64,000 bases of DNA, from positions 3,720,001-3,784,000 of the forward strand of contig OY762937.1 in assembly GCA_963667005.1 (NCBI GenBank), in the 5' to 3' direction. Below the pieces are notes generated by a model. It was not told the origin of the DNA. It was given only the letters and a program-made list of their open reading frames with translations, and made no database searches. Position 1 is the stretch's first letter. The number at the start of each line of letters is the position of its first letter. Source of the stretch: G963662605 sp963667005. Lineage in GTDB: Bacteria > Bacteroidota > Ignavibacteria > Ignavibacteriales > Ignavibacteriaceae. Positions 42,932 through 50,862 of the stretch are shown in pieces. A program made the position numbers and the translations under genes.

Positions 42932-44257
42932 TTATATTTTAACTTGTTTCATCTTCGGTGCGAGAGTATTAAGAATTACCCAAGCCAACAGGTAAGCCGA
43001 ACCGCAGATAATGAACATAATATAATATCCTGTATGAAGATTGCCCTGTGCTTTGTAAAAATCCAACAAGGCGCCGGCCGCTTTGGCGATACCAATACCA
43101 CCAACAGCACCAGCCATGCCGCCGATTCCAGTAATAGAAGCGACAGCTTTTTTCGGGAACATATCCGAGGCAGTTGTGAATAAGTTTGCAGACCATGCCT
43201 GATGTCCGGAGGCCGCAAGACCAATGATCAACACTGCGAACCAGTAACTATATGCACCAAGCGCTTGAGCTGAAACAACCGGGACAGCACAAAGTGCGAA
43301 AATCAAAAGCGAAGTAGTTCTTGCTTTGAATACCGACCAGCCCATGTTGATGAGTTTACCGGATAGCCAGCCGCCGCCGATGCTACCAATAGTAGTCATA
43401 CAGTATACAACTGCGATCGGGAACATAATTGCAGTTCCCTTCATACCATATTCTTTACCAAGGAAATCAGGCAGCCAGAACAGATAGAACCACCAGATAG
43501 GATCAGTCAAACCTTTAGCAATAACATATCCCCAGGTCTGTCTGAAAGTAAGTAATTGAAACCAGCCGACTTTTTCTTCTTCGGCTTCTGCAACCGAAGC
43601 CTTTTCTTCAACATCACTATTGATATACTCGAGTTCAAGAGCAGATAATTTCTTATGTTTCTTAGGAATTTCATACATCGTGAACCAGAAGAACAGCCAT
43701 AATAGACCGATAGCACCGGTAATGATGAATGCCCATTGCCAGCCCCACTGCACTGCAATCAAAGGCACTGTTAACGGAGCAACGATTGCTCCAATGTTTG
43801 ACCCGGAATTAAACAATCCTGTTGCGAGAGCACGTTCTTTTTTCGGGAACCACTCTGCGACTGTTTTAATTGCAGCCGGAAAGTTGCCTGCTTCACTAAC
43901 ACCCAAAGCACCACGGGCTACCATAAAGCCCAATGTGTTGGTGGCGAGTGAGTGACCAATTGCAGCAAAACTCCAAACAGTCAAAGAGAGTGCGTATCCG
44001 AGTTTGGTGCCGATTTTATCAATGATTCTTCCAACCCCAATCATACCGATTGCATACGAGATTTGAAAAACTACGACCACGTTTGCGTAATCGGTTTCAG
44101 TCCAATTAAAAATCTTTTCCAAGTAATCATGCTTCAGAAGGCTGATTACTTGTCTGTCGAGGTAGTTGATAGTTGTTGCAAAAAATACTAGAGAGAGAAT
44201 TACCCAGCGGTAACCACCTACTTTTTCTTTTGTTGCGGGATTTGTCGTTGCGCTCAA
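42932..44257 (-). CDS. exuT: MFS hexuronate transporter (ExuT type)
   Basis: This 441-residue inner-membrane proton symporter of the anion:cation symporter (ACS) family probably imports galacturonate/glucuronate. It has about 12 membrane helices, TTINYLDRQVIS in helix 1 (the ExuT signature), GVGRIIDKIGTK (the MFS loop motif), and WAFIITGAIGLLWLFFW mid-protein. The start is a TTG at 44257; there is no in-frame ATG near by, so this is the only reasonable start. The ~500-bp upstream region holds a perfect CGTTTAATTAAACG palindrome. uxaC follows. Confidence 0.9.
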   Translation of the reverse strand: MSATTNPATKEKVGGYRWVILSLVFFATTINYLDRQVISLLKHDYLEKIFNWTETDYANVVVVFQISYAIGMIGVGRIIDKIGTKLGYALSLTVWSFAAIGHSLATNTLGFMVARGALGVSEAGNFPAAIKTVAEWFPKKERALATGLFNSGSNIGAIVAPLTVPLIAVQWGWQWAFIITGAIGLLWLFFWFTMYEIPKKHKKLSALELEYINSDVEEKASVAEAEEEKVGWFQLLTFRQTWGYVIAKGLTDPIWWFYLFWLPDFLGKEYGMKGTAIMFPIAVVYCMTTIGSIGGGWLSGKLINMGWSVFKARTTSLLIFALCAVPVVSAQALGAYSYWFAVLIIGLAASGHQAWSANLFTTASDMFPKKAVASITGIGGMAGAVGGIGIAKAAGALLDFYKAQGNLHTGYYIMFIICGSAYLLAWVILNTLAPKMKQVKI

Positions 44258-44758
44258 ATTGTATCTCTTTCTTCTTTTGTTGAACGAAATGAAGTAACTA
44301 ATTTGCCCTCAAAGTACAGCAAAATTCATGAAAATTTCCGGCACTAGAATCACGGTATTGATTTTTTGGCATCGCTTCGCCGCGTGAATCACAGTACGCA
44401 ATCCACCCGGGAGAAAATGTGGGAGTAGTATTCGACTCAATGTGTGCGTTCGCTTTCATACATAATGCTTTAATTATTGCATAAAAATATATAAAAACTA
44501 ACGTCGCCGTAAAAGTACTTTATTACTTAATCGTTTAATTAAACGCTAACTAATATCGAGAGAAATTCCTAATTAATCAAGAAAAATCTTGACATCATGT
44601 GAATTATTCGCCGACAAGCGTTTTTGGGGAGTTAAAGTGCAAAAATGAGTGTTTTAATGGCAATTTACTAATGGTTTTGAGGCAAATTTTGCCATTTAAA
44701 AATGAATTTTCGTTGAGTCTATTACGCAAGCCGATTACGTGATAACTATCCGTTAACT
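44258..44758. promoter_or_regulatory. 500-bp intergenic region upstream of exuT, with operator-like palindrome
   Basis: There is no gene here. CGTTTAATTAAACG (44532-44545) is a perfect 14-bp palindrome of the kind bound by LacI-family proteins, ~275 bp ahead of exuT. The rest is AT-rich with no other strong structure. The histidine kinase gene ends at 44759, so this region also contains its 3' untranslated part, and no clear terminator is seen there. Confidence 0.5.
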
Positions 44759-47700
44759 TTATTGAGGGAGTTTTTTAAGTGATTTTTCGACAGCATCCTT
44801 AAAACTGCCGATATTAACAGGTTTTTGGAAAATATACTCAACCCCGAGTTCGGAAAACGCAATCTGCTCTCCTTTCCCCAAATCCCCGCTAAGAACCATC
44901 ACCGGGGGCTTCCCCTTCATGATGAGTTTATTATATTCCTGCATGAACTCAATGCCTGTCATCACCGGCATGAAATGATCTATGATTATGAGGGCCGGCG
45001 ATTTGCTGAGAAGCATATCAAGAGCTTCCTGACCATTCGGTGCAGTAACAATTTCATAATCCGGCGCAATATTTTTTAATATTTTGGCGTAAAGTATTCT
45101 ATCGGTGTTACTATCGTCTACAAGAAGTATGGAAGCTGAAGCTTTAGGTAGAGTAAAGATAAACTCAGCTCCCTGCCCGTACTCACTCTCTACCCAAATT
45201 CTGCCGCCATGTTTTTCAACAATCTCTTTAACGAGCGAGAGACCTAAGCCAGTACCCTTTTCTCCTTCGGTACCTTCAGTTGTAAACTTGGAGTCTATTC
45301 TAAAAATCTTGTCAAGGTTTTCCGGTTTTATGCCGACACCGGAATCTTTCACGGATACTTGAATATACCGTGGCTGCTCCGCTTGTTTGGCAGCAATTCT
45401 AATTGCACCGCCGGATGGCGTGAATTTCAATGCATTCGAGACCAGATTGTTAAGTGCTTGCATTACGAGGCTCTGATCAATGAACAAAACATAATCAGTG
45501 GTTACTGCATTAATCAGCTCAATATCCTTTTGTAAAGCGAACCCTTGCATTCCCATAATGATTTTCTGAACAAGTTCGCTCAGTTCCATGTGTACCGGTT
45601 CAAACTGTATTCGTCCGGTCTGGATTCTGGTCCAATCCAACAACGAATTAACTAACGAAAGCATATTCCGGGAAGACTCCTGAATATACTCGATGTATTT
45701 TCTTGATTCTTCTACGGTAAGATCATCTTCGTTCAATAACAAATCAGTGAATCCCAAAATAGAACTGAACGGTGTTCGTAAATCGTGTGATATGATCGAA
45801 ATGAATTTGTCTTTTGTTTCATTCAGTTTTTGCAAGCTCTCCGTTGACGAAAGCAGATCTTCCTCAGCTTTCTTCGTCATAGAAACATCGCTTACCAGCC
45901 CGTATATCTTGTTGATCTTCCCTTTTCTGTCACGCAGCACATTAATTTTGTTGCGTATCCAAACGACATTGCCATATTTATTAATGATTCTAAACTCAAG
46001 CTCTTCAGAGCGCTTATACATATTTTGATAAAACCGCTTAAGCTTGGTGATAACATCAGGAAGATCGTCCGGATAAATAAGTCTGAAAAATCTTTTTTCA
46101 TCTGCCAGAAATTCATGCGACGGGTAACCGGTTATCTTCTCAACTGATGCTGTATAAAAGATAGGCTTAAGCCGGTCATTGACGCGCTCTGCTGTCCAGA
46201 AAAAGTCATCAATATTTTCTGCAATATTTCTATAACGCTCTTCCGACTCTTTGATTACCTGCTGTGTTCTTTTCCTTTCGGTAACATCATGAGCAACAAT
46301 GACGTAGTACTTTCTCTGTCCAAACTCAAAGTATGTGAGAGATACTTCAGCGTAAAACTTTGAGCCGTCCCTTCTTTGGGTTAAAAATTCATACCGGGTG
46401 GGCGATTCATTTTTGTGCAGATATTGATGATAGGTCTCTCTTCCCTTTTTATCATCTTCATCCGGCATCATGCTATGTGCTTCAACGCCGATTACGTCTT
46501 CTCTGGAATCATACCCATAGAGTTTTGCAAAAGATTCATTTGCGAGGATATATTTTCCGTCAAGTTCGACTGCCATGCCTTCGTTTGACAACTCAAAAAC
46601 CGAACGCAAAATAATAAATTCGTTCTCGAGGGCTTTTATCTCGCTGATGTCTGTTAGTATGCCGCCCCACTTTTTGATTTTCAGTTCGCTGTTTTCAATC
46701 TGAACAAGTGATACAGAGAATAGGCGGTTGAATTTTTCAGTGGTGAAAGGAATTTCGATATTTCGCGGCGCTTCAGAAGTCAAACTCCGGAAGGTCATAT
46801 CCTTTTCGCTGATATAGCCGGAGTCAATTATATCCATCAGATACAAGTTCTTTAGATCGTTCTCGTTATACCCGAATGTCCCCATAAACGCGTCGTTAGC
46901 TGACTCAAACAGGCCGTCATTATCAAGAACAAATGACGGAGTAGTTGAATCATTAAACAGAACTTGATATATAAAAAGGCTCTTATCAAATTGACGCTGC
47001 TTTTCGGCCTGCTCCGTTACATCATTAACTGCAAAGACTAAGGATTTTGTGTTCGCCTCAATCTCGTAGGCTGCGACTCTAAATTGGATGTACTTCTGTG
47101 CCGCGCTGCCGACAGTCACAAGTTTTGTAAAAGTCTCTTCCTCTTCGGATTCCCGTATATGACCAAGCTGCTTCAATACATCCTGATTTATTTCGGGCAA
47201 TATTCTGGAGATGTTTTTTCCGAAAACTTCACTATGTCTTAATTTAAAGAGATTTTCTGCCGGTCTATTCCAAAAATTTATTCTGTTGTTTTCGTCAATA
47301 CCGAACACAACAAATCTTGATGACTGAACAAATTTTTGATATTGAGTGAGTTCAATATTCTCTTTACGATAAATCTCAAACTCTTGCTGAAGCTCTGTAA
47401 TATCCCTAATCGTAATCACGATATAGAGTTTTTTATCTTTCGTTGGATAGGGAGCAACAATACATTCGAAATACTCTACGCCGCCTTCTTCTTCCTCCGA
47501 AGGCATTTCGAACCTGATTTTATCTGACTGGTTTTTCAGCAGACAGTTTCTGTACAGTGAAATAATTTTCTCGGAGATGGACGGTTTAAAATAATCAGGG
47601 AGAAGGTTCGCAGTGGCGGAGGTCGAAACGGCAAGTCTCTTACTTTTGTTTCCACATGAAAATAAAATTTTCCCGTCGGGGGCAGCGAGAATGATCATCC

Positions 47701-48121
47701 CGTGTATCATATCAAGCATCGGAGCCAGAGTTTCAAACCGCTTATTGCGGCTTGCTTCTGTGCTGCCGATTTCGATTTTCAGATCTTCAAGAATAACGAT
47801 CACCCCACTAAAATCATTGTCCTCTAAAAACGGAACAGCCTTAAGTACAACGGCAATTTCCCCGCCATCAGTTGTTTTAACTCTCCTAAGCTCTTTTTCG
47901 ACAAAACCACCATCTCTTAAGGATTGAATTTCCTGCTCACTGAAAAGTAAAGAGATGAGATTCCCTGTATTATCCGATGTGTTATCTATAAATTGAGCAA
48001 CATTGTTATTGGCATATGAGAATTGAAACTCTTCATCAAGCACAACAACCCCCAACGGAAACTGCTCTAACAGTTCCGTAATTTGCGGAGCACTCGTTTC
48101 ATCAAAAATGTTCTTTTTCAA
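44759..48121 (-). CDS. Hybrid sensor histidine kinase with multiple PAS domains and C-terminal receiver
   Basis: This 1120-residue protein has no clear membrane segment, so it is probably a cytoplasmic sensor. About six PAS domains run from ~10 to ~755, several with PAC-type ends (DVTERKR). A HisKA domain follows with the phosphorylated His in SIISHDLRTPFSSILGF (about 780), then HATPase with NNLVSNALKFTPSGG and GTGLGLSLVKEIVEKHGG. A receiver domain (~1000-1115) carries the Asp in LIIIDHFMPVMTG and the Lys in IFQKPVN. The reading frame opens just after a stop, and the only usable start is a TTG. No partner regulator is adjacent. A link to the pectin genes is not shown. Confidence 0.9.
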   Translation of the reverse strand: MKKNIFDETSAPQITELLEQFPLGVVVLDEEFQFSYANNNVAQFIDNTSDNTGNLISLLFSEQEIQSLRDGGFVEKELRRVKTTDGGEIAVVLKAVPFLEDNDFSGVIVILEDLKIEIGSTEASRNKRFETLAPMLDMIHGMIILAAPDGKILFSCGNKSKRLAVSTSATANLLPDYFKPSISEKIISLYRNCLLKNQSDKIRFEMPSEEEEGGVEYFECIVAPYPTKDKKLYIVITIRDITELQQEFEIYRKENIELTQYQKFVQSSRFVVFGIDENNRINFWNRPAENLFKLRHSEVFGKNISRILPEINQDVLKQLGHIRESEEEETFTKLVTVGSAAQKYIQFRVAAYEIEANTKSLVFAVNDVTEQAEKQRQFDKSLFIYQVLFNDSTTPSFVLDNDGLFESANDAFMGTFGYNENDLKNLYLMDIIDSGYISEKDMTFRSLTSEAPRNIEIPFTTEKFNRLFSVSLVQIENSELKIKKWGGILTDISEIKALENEFIILRSVFELSNEGMAVELDGKYILANESFAKLYGYDSREDVIGVEAHSMMPDEDDKKGRETYHQYLHKNESPTRYEFLTQRRDGSKFYAEVSLTYFEFGQRKYYVIVAHDVTERKRTQQVIKESEERYRNIAENIDDFFWTAERVNDRLKPIFYTASVEKITGYPSHEFLADEKRFFRLIYPDDLPDVITKLKRFYQNMYKRSEELEFRIINKYGNVVWIRNKINVLRDRKGKINKIYGLVSDVSMTKKAEEDLLSSTESLQKLNETKDKFISIISHDLRTPFSSILGFTDLLLNEDDLTVEESRKYIEYIQESSRNMLSLVNSLLDWTRIQTGRIQFEPVHMELSELVQKIIMGMQGFALQKDIELINAVTTDYVLFIDQSLVMQALNNLVSNALKFTPSGGAIRIAAKQAEQPRYIQVSVKDSGVGIKPENLDKIFRIDSKFTTEGTEGEKGTGLGLSLVKEIVEKHGGRIWVESEYGQGAEFIFTLPKASASILLVDDSNTDRILYAKILKNIAPDYEIVTAPNGQEALDMLLSKSPALIIIDHFMPVMTGIEFMQEYNKLIMKGKPPVMVLSGDLGKGEQIAFSELGVEYIFQKPVNIGSFKDAVEKSLKKLPQ

Positions 48122-48190
48122 TTGGTGTTGTCAAGAAAATATTAGTAATAGGGCATTTACAAGATACACTACGCGAAATCAAGAAACAAC

Positions 48191-49534
48191 TTATAACAGG
48201 TTGCTTGCCAGTTCAGCAAGTTCCGAACGTTCCCCTTTCTCAAGATTAATATGAGCATACAAACGCTGACCTTTAAAGTTCTCGATCAGATACGACAACC
48301 CGTTTGATTGTGCATCAAGATACGGATGATCTATCTGATAGAGGTCACCGGTGAATACTATTTTGGAGCCTTCACCCGCACGAGTGATAATAGTTTTAAT
48401 TTCATGCGGAGTCAGGTTTTGCGCTTCATCTACAATAAAGAAAACTCTCTGAAGACTTCTGCCGCGAATATAGCTCAGAGGTTCAATAATCAATTTATCA
48501 TCTTTTGTCAATTGATTAATGACCTGATAATTCTTATCAGTTTCCTGATACTGATCTTGAATGACCTTCAAGTTATCCCATAGCGGTTGCATGTACGGGG
48601 CAAGTTTGCTTTCAACATCTCCCGGTAAAAATCCGATATCTTTGTTGCTCAGCGGGACTACCGGCCGTGCTACATATATCTGACGGTAGAATTTTCTACT
48701 TTCAAGAGCCGCAGCAAGTGCAAGCAATGTTTTGCCTGTTCCTGCTTTTCCCGTCAGCGTAACAAGCGGAATGTTTCTGTTTACTAAAGCATCGGCAGCA
48801 AATGTCTGTTCGGCATTTTTGGGTTTGATTCCAAAGAGAGAGATTTTGTCAATTTTTTTGAAGTACTCTTTTTCCTGATCCAATACGCTCAGCGCGGAGA
48901 TTGATTTATTCCGAAAGACATAGTACTTATTCGGGAATATATCACCCTTGGCGTAATTATGCAGTTCCTCAAGTGTGAGTTGATATGGGATCTGAAAAAA
49001 TTTCGAAACGGTATTCTCGTCTACACCATTCACAACTTCCTTGCCGCTGTATAGCTCTTCGATGTTTTGGATTTTGTCGGTGGTGTAGTCTTCGGCATTA
49101 ATAGAAAGCGCCTTCGCCTTCATTCGAAGATTCACATCTTTGGTAACAAGAATGACTTTTGCTTTCGATCCGGCACTCTTCTGCAGGTCATACGCAGCGC
49201 TTAAGACGCGATGGTCTGTATTGTCTTCGCGAAAGACTTCGTGAATATCAGGAGACAATCCTTTGGTAATGGCTATGCGGATTTTCCCCTTGCCCCTTCC
49301 CAATGAGACACCACCGTTAAATATGGCGTCGCCTGTTAAGGTATCCAGAGTACGGGCAAACTCTCTGGCATTTAGATTAACCATCTGGTTGCCGCGCTTA
49401 AAATGGTCAATTTCTTCGATTACTGCCAGCGGAACAACGATATCATTTTCCTGGAACTGATGAATACACGTGCAATCGTGCAAAATTACATTTGTATCGA
49501 GTATGAAGGTCTTAGGTGCTTTTTTTGTCGCCAT
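48191..49534 (-). CDS. phoH: PhoH-family ATPase with N-terminal PIN domain
   Basis: This 447-residue cytoplasmic protein has an N-terminal PIN ribonuclease-type domain (FILDTNVILHDCTCIHQF, about 1-150; conserved Asp residues), and a C-terminal PhoH ATPase with LTGKAGTGKTLLALAAALE (Walker A) and FFIVDEAQNLTPHEIKTII (Walker B). This is the YlaK/PhoH2 class, thought to unwind and cut RNA. The arrangement is common and chromosomal. It lies 23 bp downstream of the KdgF-like cupin gene on the same strand, but a functional connection is not evident. Confidence 0.93.
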   Translation of the reverse strand: MATKKAPKTFILDTNVILHDCTCIHQFQENDIVVPLAVIEEIDHFKRGNQMVNLNAREFARTLDTLTGDAIFNGGVSLGRGKGKIRIAITKGLSPDIHEVFREDNTDHRVLSAAYDLQKSAGSKAKVILVTKDVNLRMKAKALSINAEDYTTDKIQNIEELYSGKEVVNGVDENTVSKFFQIPYQLTLEELHNYAKGDIFPNKYYVFRNKSISALSVLDQEKEYFKKIDKISLFGIKPKNAEQTFAADALVNRNIPLVTLTGKAGTGKTLLALAAALESRKFYRQIYVARPVVPLSNKDIGFLPGDVESKLAPYMQPLWDNLKVIQDQYQETDKNYQVINQLTKDDKLIIEPLSYIRGRSLQRVFFIVDEAQNLTPHEIKTIITRAGEGSKIVFTGDLYQIDHPYLDAQSNGLSYLIENFKGQRLYAHINLEKGERSELAELASNLL

Positions 49535-49557
49535 CTATAGTTACGTTATCTTTCAAA

Positions 49558-49911
49558 TTAATCAACATGCGGAAGCAGATCTTCGCGCAGTGGGGTGAAT
49601 ACATCAAGAAGAGATGATTTTTCAAGGGCGCAAACGCCGTGCTCTGTCTGCGGCGGAGCAACAAAGCAATCCCCTGCTTTTAAAATTTTCTTTTCTCCGG
49701 CAACATGAACTTCAAATGAGCCGCTGACAATATATGTCGCCTGCGTGTGAAAATGACGATGAACATATCCGGTCGCATTCTCATCAAACTGTACTAATAC
49801 AAGCATTAAATTATTATGGTATCCAAGGACTTTTCTTTGTACCCCTGCATGCGGGTTTTCCCATTCAATTGCATCCTGCTCAACAAAACTACCCGAAGTG
49901 CGCTCTAACAT
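49558..49911 (-). CDS. kdgF: KdgF-like cupin (unsaturated uronate linearisation)
   Basis: This 117-residue single-domain cupin has the metal motif YVHRHFHTQATYIVSG with three His and a Gln, PQTEHGV with the last His, and at the C-terminus DVFTPLRE. The Asp-x-Phe-x3-Arg spacing agrees with the catalytic Asp, Phe and Arg described for KdgF. KdgF speeds the opening of 4,5-unsaturated galacturonate to 5-keto-4-deoxyuronate, the KduI substrate. GH105 and KduI are in this window, so the function fits, although the gene is ~20 kb from kduI and next to phoH. Small cupins are hard to assign, so other roles remain possible. Confidence 0.65.
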   Translation of the reverse strand: MLERTSGSFVEQDAIEWENPHAGVQRKVLGYHNNLMLVLVQFDENATGYVHRHFHTQATYIVSGSFEVHVAGEKKILKAGDCFVAPPQTEHGVCALEKSSLLDVFTPLREDLLPHVD

Positions 49912-50027
49912 AAAAGGACTCCAATAACTTGTGATTTTGATGTTTCAATTAAATCCCGATTTTCAGCCAGCTATGGACATAAAAAAGGAGGAACTCTTTT
50001 ACAATTTATACTTTGTTTGCTAAAACG

Positions 50028-50492
50028 TCAATAAAAATCTACCGAATGACTTACAAGAGTTTTCGCTTCGTAAACGAATTTGGCACTGAAGAATTTATCA
50101 TCCTCTAACCACGGAATGAATATTTTGTCACCTTCCCATAAAGGCAGTTCCAACAACTTATCAGTCGGAACCCACTCCAGACATCCCTCTGCCGAATCAA
50201 TGAGGGTACCGGTAAACTCATCAGCAACAAACAGGAAGACATACCAGTCGTCAACCCCGTCAAAAAGCGGAAATGTAATAAATCCTTTCATCTTGGGATT
50301 GGTTATTTTCAGGCCGGATTCTTCATAAATTTCGCGAATAACGCATTCTTCAGGTGATTCTCCAAGCTCAAATTTTCCGCCTAAGCCGTTCCATTTATCC
50401 TTATGGACGTCATTTTCCTTCTTTACCCTGTGAAGCATGAGCGTGGTATGATTCTTTTTATCCCTTACATAGCATAATGTGGCTAATTTCAT
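50028..50492 (-). CDS. NUDIX hydrolase (8-oxo-dGTP diphosphatase-like)
   Basis: This ~154-residue cytoplasmic NUDIX enzyme has a complete box (GGKFELGESPEE followed by CVIREIYEESGL), matching Gx5Ex7REUxEExGU. The TLMLHRVKKENDVHKDKWNGL start and the length resemble MutT/YtkD-type enzymes that hydrolyse oxidised nucleotides. The ATG at 50492 is used; a TTG lies one codon upstream. It stands alone, next to tRNA-Thr. Confidence 0.9.
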   Translation of the reverse strand: MKLATLCYVRDKKNHTTLMLHRVKKENDVHKDKWNGLGGKFELGESPEECVIREIYEESGLKITNPKMKGFITFPLFDGVDDWYVFLFVADEFTGTLIDSAEGCLEWVPTDKLLELPLWEGDKIFIPWLEDDKFFSAKFVYEAKTLVSHSVDFY

Positions 50493-50574
50493 CAAATCTC
50501 CGAAACTTTCGTGTAGTACTATTTGAAATTAAATAAAATAATCCTATTTTTAATGCTCAAAATTTTTGATTCTT

Positions 50575-50647
50575 GCTGGTGTAGCTCAATTGGCAGAGCA
50601 GCTGATTTGTAATCAGCAGGTTGCGGGTTCGAGTCCCATCACCAGCT
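50575..50647 (+). tRNA. tRNA-Thr (anticodon TGT)
   Basis: A 73-nt cloverleaf is visible. The acceptor GCTGGTG pairs with CACCAGC, the D arm has GCTCAATTGGCAGAGC, the anticodon stem is GCTGA/TCAGC with loop TTTGTAA (anticodon TGT), and the T loop is TTCGAGT. The T stem has one C-A mismatch. CCA is not encoded. It is the only plus-strand gene before 61.6 kb and is followed by its own terminator and by a partial copy of itself. Confidence 0.93.
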
Positions 50648-50652
50648 CTTTA

Positions 50653-50684
50653 AGCCTTGGATTTATCCAGGGCTTTTTCTTTTA
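50653..50684 (+). terminator. Terminator of tRNA-Thr
   Basis: AGCCTTGGA / TCCAGGGCT (one G-T pair) with a TTTA loop is followed by TTTTTCTTTT, 6 bp after the tRNA. Confidence 0.85.
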
Positions 50685-50689
50685 AACAC

Positions 50690-50712
50690 TTGTAATCGGA
50701 GGTTGCGGGTTC
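50690..50712 (+). repeat. Partial duplicate of the tRNA-Thr anticodon/T-arm region
   Basis: TTGTAATC (50690-50697) and AGGTTGCGGGTTC (50700-50712) match two adjacent parts of the tRNA, separated by GG instead of AGC. This may be the worn trace of an attachment site from past integration at the tRNA. No integrase gene is present. Confidence 0.6.
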
Positions 50713-50862
50713 CTCAAAGAATTAGCCCTTCTTCCGGGGAGTGTCTAACGGGCGCTTAATAGAAAACCCTGTCCCAATTCATCTAAGCAGATTTTTTTGT
50801 TTAAAGTCATTAGAAAATCCGATGGTACAACCTTAAAGCACCTGAAAGACTGTCTTGAAAAT

